Below, piece by piece: positions 17,644 through 25,612 of a stretch of 64,000 bases of DNA. The position numbers were made by a program, and so were the translations under genes. The notes beneath the pieces were generated by a model that searched no databases, had not been told where the DNA came from, and saw only the letters and a list, made by a program, of their open reading frames with translations. Origin of the DNA: Curtobacterium sp. Leaf261 (GTDB lineage: Bacteria > Actinomycetota > Actinomycetes > Actinomycetales > Microbacteriaceae); the NCBI RefSeq assembly GCF_001422205.1, contig NZ_LMMJ01000009.1, forward strand, positions 124,001 to 188,000, written 5' to 3'. How positions within the stretch are numbered: the stretch's first letter is position 1; each line of letters begins with the position of its first letter.

Positions 17644-18591
17644 ATGACACGGCTTCACCTCCTGCACGGCGGGACGCTCGACGGCTCGGGTCGCCGTGGT
17701 GTCGCCCTCCTCGACGACCTCGCGGCTGGGATCGTCGTCCGGATCGCGCCGGGCACGTTCGTCGACATCAGGTCCTGGCAGCGAGCCACACCGGGTGAGC
17801 GTCACGTCGCCCGGATGGAGGCCGTCCTGGCGCGGACGTCGCCACGCCTCATCGTCGCCGGTCCCTCCGCGGCTGCCGCCCACGGCCTGCCATGGCGGGG
17901 AGAGTTCCCGGAGTTCGTCACGGTGATCGACCCCGAGCGTGCGACCGGCCAACGCCGACCGGGTCTGCTGAAGCTCGCCGGCCGCGGACGATCAGACAGC
18001 ACGCTCCCACTCGGCCGACGCTCGGTCACCGCCGTCGCCGACACCGCGATCGACGTCGCTCTCCGCTTCCCGATGCACACGTCCGTGCCGCTGTTGGACG
18101 CTGTCCTCGCATCGCGCCGGGTCGACCGGCTCGACCTGCTCGACGTGCTCCAGCGGCGGGGCACCCGACCGGGCTCGCATCGAGCTCGAGCGGCGGTCGA
18201 CTTCGCCGACTGCCGGTCGGGGTCGCCGGGTGAGAGCCTTGCGCGGCTCGTGATGGCGGACGTCGGTGCGCCGACACCGGTCCTGCAGCAGGAGTTCCAC
18301 GATGCCGACGGCCTCATCGGGTTCGTCGACTTCTGGTTCCCGGAGCAGGGATGGATCGTCGAGTTCGACGGTCACGCGAAGTACACAGAGGATCGGTTCC
18401 GGGCCGGACGTTCCCCGGCCGAGGTCGTGATCGACGAGAAGCGCCGGGAAGACCGGTTGCGCGCCACGGAACCGGTCCGCGGGGTGACACGACTGGAGTG
18501 GCGCGACATCATCCGACCGGAGCGGGTGACCAGCCGGCTGCACGCCGCTGCCATCCCGCTCGTGCCCGTGCGCCACCGGACCGTCCGGTGA
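17644..18591 (+). CDS. DUF559-domain protein (Vsr/endonuclease-like fold), gene A
   Basis: A 315-aa protein whose C-terminal domain (about 210-305) shows the DUF559 pattern: FVDFWFPEQGWIVEFDGHAKY, then VIDEKRREDRLR and VTRLEWRDI. The D...E...K arrangement resembles the PD-(D/E)XK/Vsr nuclease fold, so a DNA-acting function is plausible but unproven. The N-terminal 200 residues (SAAAAHGLPW) resemble AbiEi-type antitoxin-like regions often seen in these proteins. It is bracketed on both sides by 74-bp palindromic elements and is convergent with the PTS IIB gene. The ATG at 17644 is chosen because upstream codons run into the palindrome. It shares architecture and length with gene B at 57201. 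Confidence 0.8.
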   Translation: MTRLHLLHGGTLDGSGRRGVALLDDLAAGIVVRIAPGTFVDIRSWQRATPGERHVARMEAVLARTSPRLIVAGPSAAAAHGLPWRGEFPEFVTVIDPERATGQRRPGLLKLAGRGRSDSTLPLGRRSVTAVADTAIDVALRFPMHTSVPLLDAVLASRRVDRLDLLDVLQRRGTRPGSHRARAAVDFADCRSGSPGESLARLVMADVGAPTPVLQQEFHDADGLIGFVDFWFPEQGWIVEFDGHAKYTEDRFRAGRSPAEVVIDEKRREDRLRATEPVRGVTRLEWRDIIRPERVTSRLHAAAIPLVPVRHRTVR

Positions 18592-18596
18592 TGCTC

Positions 18597-18670
18597 GTGT
18601 TCAGAACACTCGCGTCCGCTCTGAACACTCGGATGCGGGTGTTCTGGGTGGACGACGGTGTTCAGAACAC
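18597..18670. repeat. 74-bp palindromic element, right copy beside DUF559 gene A
   Basis: Outer arms GTGTTCAGAACAC at 18597-18609 and 18658-18670; inner arms are imperfect (13 of 17 matches). It starts 5 bp after the stop codon of DUF559 gene A. Same total length and layout as 17462-17535. Confidence 0.88.
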
Positions 18671-18728
18671 CCGCCGCCGCGCAGCCGCACGCGCGCCGCG
18701 TGCACGGGCGCACGCGCCGCGCGCCGCG

Positions 18729-19001
18729 CTACCCAAGCGCCCGCTCGACCGCGTCCGTGATCTCCTGCTGGTCGAAGTGGTTGCGGATGACGATCACGTC
18801 GGCGTAGGTCGTGCCGATCGCGTCGACGAACTCCGCGCTCGTCAGGATCACCTGCGCGTCGTCGGCGATGTCCCGCACCGACGCGACGTCCGCCGCGACG
18901 ACCTCCGCCTCGAGCCCGAGCTTGGACAGCGCCCGCTCGGCGTTCACCTTGAGGATCCCGCTCGCGCCGATGCCGGCACCGCAGATCGTCACGATCTTCA
19001 T
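18729..19001 (-). CDS. PTS IIB component (ascorbate/galactitol-type)
   Basis: A 90-aa phosphocarrier of the lactose/galactitol/ascorbate IIB fold. It starts MKIVTICGAGIGASGIL, giving a phosphoryl-accepting Cys7 in the CGxGIGxS loop. AAGGAGGTCTCCTC precedes the ATG. It lies 28 bp downstream of the IIA gene and is the last gene of the minus-strand salvage cluster. No IIC membrane component is present in the window; the space where one might be expected holds DUF559 gene A and its palindromes. Substrate unknown. Confidence 0.85.
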   Translation of the reverse strand: MKIVTICGAGIGASGILKVNAERALSKLGLEAEVVAADVASVRDIADDAQVILTSAEFVDAIGTTYADVIVIRNHFDQQEITDAVERALG

Positions 19002-19029
19002 GAGGAGACCTCCTTCTTCGTCGACTGCA

Positions 19030-19485
19030 TCACGACGAGACCTCGAGGATCGCCCGGATCTCGTCCGCGGACGTTGCCGCAGCGAGCCGTGAGGTCGCCG
19101 TCGGGTCGTTGAACACGTTCGCGAGCGCCCCGATCGACTCCAGATGGGTCCCCACCTCCGCCACGGCGAGCCCGAGGACCACATGGACCGGGTCGTTGTG
19201 CGGGCTGCCGAACGAGACCGGCGTCGCGAGCGTCACGACCGCGAGCCCGTCCCCGAGCACGGTCGTGCCGGGCCGGGCATGCGCGAGCGCGAGCCCGGGC
19301 GAGATCACGATGTACGGACCGTGTTCCTCCACCATGGCGATCATCGCGTCCGTGTACGCCGGCGTCGTGACACCGGACGCGACGAGCGCGTCCCCGACGA
19401 CCCGGAGCACACCGCGCCAGTCGTCAGCGGCGGACACCGAGGCCCCGAGGACGACCGCCGTGTCAGGAAGTGGAGGAAGCGCCAT
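19030..19485 (-). CDS. PTS IIA component (ascorbate UlaC/SgaA-like)
   Basis: A 151-aa type-2 IIA domain. The phospho-His is probably His69 in ISPGLALAHARPG, and VSFGSPHNDPVHVVLGLA follows, both typical of the mannitol/ascorbate IIA fold. The ATG at 19485 lies 2 bp after the add stop, so it is co-transcribed with adenosine deaminase. Together with the IIB gene it forms a soluble pair without a transporter in this window. It may work with a IIC elsewhere or have a regulatory role. Confidence 0.82.
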   Translation of the reverse strand: MALPPLPDTAVVLGASVSAADDWRGVLRVVGDALVASGVTTPAYTDAMIAMVEEHGPYIVISPGLALAHARPGTTVLGDGLAVVTLATPVSFGSPHNDPVHVVLGLAVAEVGTHLESIGALANVFNDPTATSRLAAATSADEIRAILEVSS

Positions 19486-19487
19486 GC

Positions 19488-20603
19488 TCAGGCCTCGGCG
19501 TACCCGGCGGTGATCATGGCGATGATCTCCTCCCGGTCCTCGAGCGGCAGGAACGACCCGAGTGCGGCGTTGATCTGGAACGCCGCGAGGTCCTCGAGGT
19601 CGTACCCGAACGTCGCCGCGAGGAGGGCCAGCTCCTTGGACAGGGAGGTGTTGCTCATGAGCCGGTTGTCGGTGTTCACCGTCACACGGAACCCGAGCTG
19701 GTACAGCGTGTCGAACGGGTGGTCGGCGAGGTCGTCGCCCCACGCCGCGATCGCGCCCGTCTGCAGGTTCGACTGCGGGGCCACCTCGAGCGGGATCTCG
19801 CGGTCGCGCACCCATGCGGCGACCTCACCGAGGGAGGCCAGGGCGGAACCGTCGTCCGCGGTGTGGGTGATCTCGACGTCCTCGAAGATCCGGACGCCGT
19901 GCCCGAGCCGGAGCGCGCGGCCGTCGAACAGCGCCGATCGGATGGACTCGACGCCGTCCGCCTCGCCCGCATGCACCGTGACGGGCATGTACTGCTGCGC
20001 GAGGTAGTCGAACGCCGCGCGGTGGTTCGACGCGGGGAACCCCGCTTCCGCGCCGGCGATGTCGAACCCGACGACGCCGCGATCGCGGTGGCGGACGGCG
20101 AGCTCGGCGATCTCGACCCCTCGGTCCGCGTGGCGCATCGCGGTGACGAGCTGGCCGACACGGATCGCACCGTCAGCCGCGTTGACCGCGTCCTCGATGC
20201 CCTGCTGCACGGCCTCGACAGCCTGGTCGAGCGTCAGTCCGCGCTGCAGGTGCTGCTCGGGCGCCCACCGCACCTCGCCGTAGACGACACCGTCCGCCAC
20301 GAGGTCCTCGACGAAGTCCCGGGCCACGCGGGTCAGCCCCGCAGCGGTCTGCATCACGGCCGTGGTGACGTCGAACGTCTTGAGGTACTCCACGAGCGAT
20401 CCCGAGTTCGACTGGTCGGCGAACCACGTCGCGAGCTCGTCCGGGTCGGTGGTCGGCAGGTCGACGCCGTCGGTGGCGGCGAGTTCGATGATCGTGGAGG
20501 GGCGGAGTCCGCCGTCGAGGTGGTCGTGCAACGACACCTTGGGCAGGTCGTTGATCACCGCCCCGCCGTCGGGGAGCCGGTAGGTCTGGTCTGGCGCGCT
20601 CAT
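19488..20603 (-). CDS. add: Adenosine deaminase
   Basis: Zinc-dependent hydrolase converting (deoxy)adenosine to (deoxy)inosine. The 371-aa product has the metal-binding start LPKVSLHDHLDGGLRPST, VYGEVRWAPEQH, the zinc-ligand VTVHAGEADG, RLGHGVRI and the catalytic TDNRLMSNTSLSKE. The ATG at 20603 is supported by TAGCCT 7 nt upstream; a longer start adds only 9 residues. It follows deoA at 199 bp with its own promoter, and leads directly into the PTS IIA gene. Its product inosine feeds the PNP encoded at 14761. Confidence 0.93.
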   Translation of the reverse strand: MSAPDQTYRLPDGGAVINDLPKVSLHDHLDGGLRPSTIIELAATDGVDLPTTDPDELATWFADQSNSGSLVEYLKTFDVTTAVMQTAAGLTRVARDFVEDLVADGVVYGEVRWAPEQHLQRGLTLDQAVEAVQQGIEDAVNAADGAIRVGQLVTAMRHADRGVEIAELAVRHRDRGVVGFDIAGAEAGFPASNHRAAFDYLAQQYMPVTVHAGEADGVESIRSALFDGRALRLGHGVRIFEDVEITHTADDGSALASLGEVAAWVRDREIPLEVAPQSNLQTGAIAAWGDDLADHPFDTLYQLGFRVTVNTDNRLMSNTSLSKELALLAATFGYDLEDLAAFQINAALGSFLPLEDREEIIAMITAGYAEA

Positions 20604-20610
20604 GCCGTTC

Positions 20611-20616
20611 AGGCTA
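20611..20616 (-). promoter_or_regulatory. -10 box of leaderless add promoter
   Basis: TAGCCT on the minus strand, 7 nt before the add ATG. It suggests that add and the PTS genes can be expressed apart from deoA. Confidence 0.5.
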
Positions 20617-20802
20617 CCGTCGCCGGACACCCAGACGCTGTGCCGCCACCACGAAGTCGGCTCGGTCCACCTGTGGAGACCGTCACACGGGAGGGACGGT
20701 GCAGCCCCGTCCCGCCGGTCCCGTCATCGGCAGCCCGGCACCCCGGCGTGCGATCGCGACGGACGCACGCTGACGCACCGCACGGTCCGCCCGGAGCGGG
20801 GC

Positions 20803-22098
20803 TCAGGCGATGCGCTCGGCGACGATCGGACTGCGCACCGGCACCGAGCCGTCGTCACCGATGGTCCACGCACCCTCGACCGACTCGAGCGCCCGCGGGA
20901 ACCGGGCGGCCTCGTCGGTGTGCAGCGTGAAGAGCGGTTGGCCCTCGACCACGCGGTCACCCGGTTTGGCGTGCAATTCGACCCCAGCGCCCGCCTGGAC
21001 CGGGTCGGACGCGCGCGCTCGACCGGCACCGAGCCTCCAGGCCGCGACTCCGAACGGGAGCGCATCCTGCGTCGCGAGCACGCCGGACCGCGGCGCCGTC
21101 ACGACATGGGTCTCGGAGGCGACGGGCAGGGCGGCCCGGGGGTCGCCGCCCTGCGCCTCGATCATCCGGTTCCAGGTGTCCATCGCGCGGCCGTCGGCGA
21201 GCGCCGCAGCCGGATCGGCGTCGGGCAGTCCGGCCGCCCGCAGCATCTCGGTCGCGAGCGCGATGGTGAGCGCGACGACGTCCTCGGGGCCGCCGCCGGC
21301 GAGGACCTCGACGGACTCCCGGACCTCGAGGGCGTTGCCGATCGTCAGGCCGAGCGGCACGTTCATGTCGGTGAGGAGCGCCGACGTCGTGACGCCCGCG
21401 TCGTTCCCGAGGTCGACCATCGTCCGGGCGAGCAGCCGGGACTGCTCGATGTCCTGCATGAACGCACCCGACCCGAACTTGACGTCGAGGACCAGCGCAC
21501 CGGTGCCCTCCGCGATCTTCTTGCTCATGATGCTCGACGCGATGAGGGGGATGCACTCGACGGTGCCGGTGATGTCACGGAGCGCGTAGAGCTTCTTGTC
21601 CGCGGGAGCGAGACCGGACCCGGCGGCACACACCACCGCGCCGACGTCCCGCAGGATCGCGTGCATCCGGTCGTTCGTCAGCGACGCCTGCCAGCCCGGT
21701 ATCGACTCGAGCTTGTCGAGCGTGCCACCCGTGTGTCCCAGACCGCGTCCGGAGAGCTGGGGCACGGCGACACCGAACGACGCCACGAGGGGCGCGAGCG
21801 GCAGCGTGATCTTGTCCCCGACGCCACCGGTGGAGTGCTTGTCGACCGTGGTCTTGCCGAGGCCCTCGAACGACATCGTCTCGCCGGAGGCGATCATCGC
21901 GAGGGTGAGGTCACGGACCTCGCGGCGTTCCATGCCGTTCAGGAAGACGGCCATCGCGAGGGCGGCCATCTGCTCGTCACCGACGTAGCCCCGCGTGTAG
22001 GCGTCGATGAGCCAGTCGATCTCCGCCGTGCTCAGCGTGCCCGACCCGCGCTTCGTCCGGATGAGGTCGACGGTGTCGAACGGCTCGACGGCGCTCAT
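20803..22098 (-). CDS. deoA: Thymidine phosphorylase
   Basis: Cleaves thymidine or deoxyuridine with phosphate to base and deoxyribose-1-phosphate. The 431-aa product starts MSAVEPFDTVDLIRTKRGSG, contains the phosphate-binding signature KHSTGGVGDKITLPLAPLVA and the DVKFGSGAFM motif, and has the C-terminal alpha/beta domain. Length fits the family. The ATG overlaps the cdd stop by 4 nt (ATGA), so Cdd, which makes (deoxy)uridine, and DeoA are translationally coupled. Confidence 0.93.
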   Translation of the reverse strand: MSAVEPFDTVDLIRTKRGSGTLSTAEIDWLIDAYTRGYVGDEQMAALAMAVFLNGMERREVRDLTLAMIASGETMSFEGLGKTTVDKHSTGGVGDKITLPLAPLVASFGVAVPQLSGRGLGHTGGTLDKLESIPGWQASLTNDRMHAILRDVGAVVCAAGSGLAPADKKLYALRDITGTVECIPLIASSIMSKKIAEGTGALVLDVKFGSGAFMQDIEQSRLLARTMVDLGNDAGVTTSALLTDMNVPLGLTIGNALEVRESVEVLAGGGPEDVVALTIALATEMLRAAGLPDADPAAALADGRAMDTWNRMIEAQGGDPRAALPVASETHVVTAPRSGVLATQDALPFGVAAWRLGAGRARASDPVQAGAGVELHAKPGDRVVEGQPLFTLHTDEAARFPRALESVEGAWTIGDDGSVPVRSPIVAERIA

Positions 22099-22706
22099 GC
22101 GCGATCCACCGACCCCGACGACGGCCCCGACCCCGACCCCGACCCCGTGGACGCGTACTCGACGAGCGTCCGCGGACCGAACGCGTCCGGGAGGACCTCG
22201 TCGATCGTCCGGAACCCGGAGACCGTCTCGAGGACCATGCCGGGTGCGGAGTGCTCGAACAACAGCTGTCGGCAGCGCCCGCAGGGCATGAGCGTCGCGC
22301 CGGTGCCGTCGACACAGGTGAACGCGACGAGACGCCCGCCGCCCGTCATGTGGAGCTGCGACACGAGCGAGCACTCCGCGCAGAGCGTCACCCCGTAGGA
22401 GGCGTTCTCGACGTTGCACCCGGAGACGAGCCGGCCGTCCTCGGTGATCGCCGCGGCGCCGACCGGGAACGACGAGTAGGGCGCGTACGCATGCCGCATC
22501 GCGTCGGTCGCGGCTCGGCGGAGCGCGTCCCAGTCGACGGCGGTGCCGTCCGGCGCAGCCGGCCCGGCGCTCGAGGGAGCCACCGTTCCGGACGGGAGGC
22601 CCGTGGCCGAGCCCGCCCCACCGCCAGCGTGGTCCTGCGTTCCGGACGGGAGGCCCGTGGCCGAGCCCGCCCCACCGCCAGCGTGGTCCTGCGTTCCGGA
22701 CGTCAT
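22095..22706 (-). CDS. cdd: Cytidine deaminase with repeated N-terminal extension
   Basis: Zinc hydrolase converting (deoxy)cytidine to (deoxy)uridine. The core (AYAPYSSFPVGAA, CNVENASYGVTLCAECS, PCGRCRQLL) is complete with all three zinc cysteines and the catalytic Glu. With the ATG at 22706 the product is 203 aa, far longer than the usual 130, because residues 2-40 are two exact copies of an 18-aa repeat (SGTQDHAGGGAGSATGLP) plus linker. A GTG at about codon 42 (VAPSSAGPAAPDG) would drop the repeat and give a normal-sized enzyme, so the start is uncertain. Stop overlaps deoA. A Gly/Ser tail (GSGSGSGPSSGS) ends the protein. Confidence 0.88.
   Translation of the reverse strand: MTSGTQDHAGGGAGSATGLPSGTQDHAGGGAGSATGLPSGTVAPSSAGPAAPDGTAVDWDALRRAATDAMRHAYAPYSSFPVGAAAITEDGRLVSGCNVENASYGVTLCAECSLVSQLHMTGGGRLVAFTCVDGTGATLMPCGRCRQLLFEHSAPGMVLETVSGFRTIDEVLPDAFGPRTLVEYASTGSGSGSGPSSGSVDRA
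22585..22692. repeat. 54-bp exact tandem duplication at the 5' end of cdd
   Basis: Units 22585-22638 and 22639-22692, each beginning GTTCCGGACGGGAGGCCCGT; a third partial copy follows to about 22700. Each unit carries the GGACGGGAGGC core of the dispersed palindrome family. The period is 18 codons. Confidence 0.9.
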
Positions 22707-22765
22707 CCGTGCCTCCAGTTCGTCGTCGGGTCGTGCGCTCGCGCCGTCGTGCGGCGCTGGGGTCG

Positions 22766-22839
22766 GTGTTCTGAACACGCTCGTCCACTCCGAACACCGC
22801 GATCCGCGTGTTCAGCACAGACGCGGGTGTTCAGAACAC
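22766..22839. repeat. 74-bp palindromic element, third copy
   Basis: Outer arms GTGTTCTGAACAC (22766-22778) and GTGTTCAGAACAC (22827-22839), exact complements; inner arms degenerate. It lies between cdd and the upstream permease gene, ending 5 bp from the permease stop. Same 74-bp length as the two copies around DUF559 gene A, but no DUF559 gene is here. Confidence 0.88.
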
Positions 22840-22844
22840 CCGCG

Positions 22845-24137
22845 CTAACTCTTGATGTACGGCTTGCCCGATGCCGCCGGCCCTCGCGACTGCCCGACGA
22901 GCCCGGCCACGGCGAAGACCGTCACGATGTAGGGCAGCATGAGCAGGAACTCGCTCGGGACCGGGGAGTTGATCGCCCCGAGGACGTTCTGCAGGTTCGA
23001 CGCGAACCCGAACAGCAGTGCTGCGAGCGTCGCCTTGATCGGGTCCCAGCGGCCGAAGATGACGGCCGCGAGGGCGATGTACCCGGCGCCGGCGGTCATG
23101 TCCTTCGCGAACGGACCGACGGACCCGAGGGTGAAGAACGCGCCACCGAGGCCCGCGATCGCCCCGGCGAGGGACACGTTCCAGAACCGCGTCGACGTGA
23201 CGTTGATCCCGACGGTGTCGGCCGCCTGCGGGTGTTCGCCGACCGCGCGGAGCCGGAGCCCCCACCGGGTCGTGAACAGCCCGACCGTGACCGCGGCGAC
23301 GGCGATGTACATGAGGTACACGATGACCGACTGGTCGAAGAAGACCGGGCCGATGATCGGGATCTTCGACAGACCGGGGATCGCCAGGTTGTCGAACCGG
23401 ATGCCCTTGTTGAGTGTGGCTTCGTTCGGCGAGAGCACCTGCGAGTAGAGGAACCCGGTGAGGCCCGACACGAATGCGTTGATCACGACTCCGACGATCA
23501 CCTGGTCGACGAGGTACTTGATGCTGAACGCCGCGAGGACGAACGACACGAGCACGCCGGCGACGACCGCCGCGACGAGTCCGACCCATGCGGAGCCGGT
23601 CAGGGACGCGAGCATGGCGGAGGCGAACGCACCGGCGAGGAACTGCCCCTCGATCGCGATGTTCACGACGCCGACGCGCTCGGAGATCACGCCGCCGAGC
23701 GAGCCGAAGATCAGCGGGGCGGAGAGGCCGAGCGCGCCGACGAGGAGCCCGGGGACCGGGATGGTCGCACCGGCACCCGACCATGCCAGGAACCCGACGA
23801 CGGCCACGATCGCGAACACCGCGGTGACCCAGGTCGGGACCCTCCGGCGGTTCGCGGCGAGGAACGCGACGTAGGCGGTGGCGATCGCCATGACCGCGAT
23901 GACGACGATGCCGGTGCCGAGCACGTCGAGCGGCACGGTCGGGAGCTGCACGAAGTCGCTTGCCGACGCGAGTCGGAACGACGCGGTCCCGGTGTGGTGG
24001 AACACCCCGAGGAGCAGGATCGCGAGCACGGTGAACACGCCGAACCCAACGGGTGCCTTCCAGCTGCGGACACTCGTGACCGGCCGGTCGCCGACGGGCG
24101 AGCTCGGCGCGGTGGCGTTGGGTGCGAGGACGCTCAC
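22845..24137 (-). CDS. Nucleoside ABC transporter permease (second subunit)
   Basis: A 430-aa inner-membrane permease of the BmpA/NupABC (YufQ-like) type, with about nine to ten helices. Family segments include GGVISERVGVVNIAIEGQFL, YLVDQVIVGVVINAFVSGLTGFL and RWGLRLRAVGEHPQAADTVG, the last being the coupling region for the ATPase. The GTG at 24137 overlaps the preceding permease stop (GTGA). It pairs with the permease at 24134-25612 to form the channel. Confidence 0.9.
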   Translation of the reverse strand: MSVLAPNATAPSSPVGDRPVTSVRSWKAPVGFGVFTVLAILLLGVFHHTGTASFRLASASDFVQLPTVPLDVLGTGIVVIAVMAIATAYVAFLAANRRRVPTWVTAVFAIVAVVGFLAWSGAGATIPVPGLLVGALGLSAPLIFGSLGGVISERVGVVNIAIEGQFLAGAFASAMLASLTGSAWVGLVAAVVAGVLVSFVLAAFSIKYLVDQVIVGVVINAFVSGLTGFLYSQVLSPNEATLNKGIRFDNLAIPGLSKIPIIGPVFFDQSVIVYLMYIAVAAVTVGLFTTRWGLRLRAVGEHPQAADTVGINVTSTRFWNVSLAGAIAGLGGAFFTLGSVGPFAKDMTAGAGYIALAAVIFGRWDPIKATLAALLFGFASNLQNVLGAINSPVPSEFLLMLPYIVTVFAVAGLVGQSRGPAASGKPYIKS

Positions 24138-25612
24138 GCTGCGACCGCCTTCCGGTTGCGGGGCTGCTTGGTGCGACGACGTGCGCCCGGCTGCGGGATC
24201 CGGAAGATCGCGCGGACGAGCGGCGGGGCCGCGATGAAGAGGACGATGAGCGCCTGGATGACTCCGACGATGTCGATCGGCACGCCGTTCGCGGCCTGCA
24301 TCGCGTACCCGCCGGACTTCAGCGCTCCGAACAGCAGCGCTGCCCAGAACACCCCCCACGGCTTCGAGCGACCGAGGAGCGCCACCGTGATGGCGTCGAA
24401 CCCGATCCCCGCGTCGATGTTCGAGGTGAAGCCCGTGGTGAGCGCGCCCTGGACCTGGTACGACCCGGCGATGCCGACGAGCGCGCCCGAGATGACGAGC
24501 GACCAGATGGTGAGGTTCGGCACGCTCATGCCCGCGACGCGAGCAGCGCGGGGGTTCTCCCCCACCGTGCGGAACTTGAAGCCGAGCGTCGAACGGTTCA
24601 TGAGCCACCACACGACGACGACCGCGATGATCGCGACGACGAACCCGAGGTTGATGCCGTACCGGTCGCCGAACAGGTTCGGCAGGATCGCCGAGTCGCG
24701 CGTCGGGCCCGACTCCGGATTCGCGCTCCCGGGCGCCTGCAGGAGGCCCTGGGTCCGGAGCATGTAGCTCAGCAGGTAGAACGCGACGTAGTTGAGCATG
24801 ATCGTGACGATCACCTCGTGCGCACCGGTCCTGGCCTTGAGCACGCCGACGATCCCAGCCCAGATCGCGCCTCCGGCGATGCCGGCGAGGATGGCGAGCG
24901 GGATGTGCACGATCGCTGGCGCCTGCACGTTGATGCCCACCCACCCGGCGGCGGCGGCCCCCATCAGGATCTGCCCCTGCCCACCGATGTTGAACAGTCC
25001 GGCGCGGAACGACACCGCGACACCGAGCCCCGCCGCGATCAGTGGCACGGCGTAGGTGATCGTCTGCGTCAGCGGCACGATGCCGTTCGCGAACCCCGGG
25101 CGCAGGAAGTTGTACACCGACCCCTGGAACAGGCTGGCGTACGCACCGCCGACGACCTGGCCGATCGCGGAGAACGTGTCGCCCGGTCGGGCGAAGAAGT
25201 ACCCGGACGCCTTCTGGACGGTCGGGTCGGTGACGGCGATGAGGATGCCGCACGCGACGAGCGCGAGCACGACCGCGAGCACCGTGACGAGCACGGAGCC
25301 GTTCAGGATGCTCTGCAGCGCTGCGCTCCACCGGTCGGCCGGCTTCGCGGACTCCGCCGCGGACTCCGTCGTGAGGGTCGCGCCCGCCGCCGGGCTCGCG
25401 TCCTGCAGCCGGTCATCGGTCGGGAGGCCCGTGGCCTGGTCCGCCCCGACCGTCGCGTCGGGCTCGGAGCGGCTCTCCACCGCCGTGTCGGTCTCGGACC
25501 GGCTCTGCACCGCCGCGTCGGACTCAGAGCGGCCCGGTGCCGCCGCGTCCGTCTGGTGCTCCACGGCCGCCTGCTGCTCGTGGGCCTGGTCGGGTGTGTC
25601 GTCCGCGGTCAT
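24134..25612 (-). CDS. Nucleoside ABC transporter permease (first subunit)
   Basis: A 492-aa permease (YufP/NupB-like). Residues 1-95 are a hydrophilic extension with degenerate repeats of an RSExDxAV pattern and the ATGLPTD sequence; this is not part of the usual family. Membrane helices then run from about residue 105 to 470, with [20 protein letters not shown] and [20 protein letters not shown] (coupling region). The ATG overlaps the ATPase stop by 4 nt. A later start would remove the extension, but no good alternative site is evident. Confidence 0.88.
   Translation of the reverse strand: MTADDTPDQAHEQQAAVEHQTDAAAPGRSESDAAVQSRSETDTAVESRSEPDATVGADQATGLPTDDRLQDASPAAGATLTTESAAESAKPADRWSAALQSILNGSVLVTVLAVVLALVACGILIAVTDPTVQKASGYFFARPGDTFSAIGQVVGGAYASLFQGSVYNFLRPGFANGIVPLTQTITYAVPLIAAGLGVAVSFRAGLFNIGGQGQILMGAAAAGWVGINVQAPAIVHIPLAILAGIAGGAIWAGIVGVLKARTGAHEVIVTIMLNYVAFYLLSYMLRTQGLLQAPGSANPESGPTRDSAILPNLFGDRYGINLGFVVAIIAVVVVWWLMNRSTLGFKFRTVGENPRAARVAGMSVPNLTIWSLVISGALVGIAGSYQVQGALTTGFTSNIDAGIGFDAITVALLGRSKPWGVFWAALLFGALKSGGYAMQAANGVPIDIVGVIQALIVLFIAAPPLVRAIFRIPQPGARRRTKQPRNRKAVAA

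Noticed and set aside
17462-22839. GTGTTC/GAACAC palindromes as LexA (SOS) boxes
   Set aside because: Actinobacterial LexA boxes have the half-site order GAAC...GTTC. Here the order is reversed and the motif is part of a fixed 74-bp structure.
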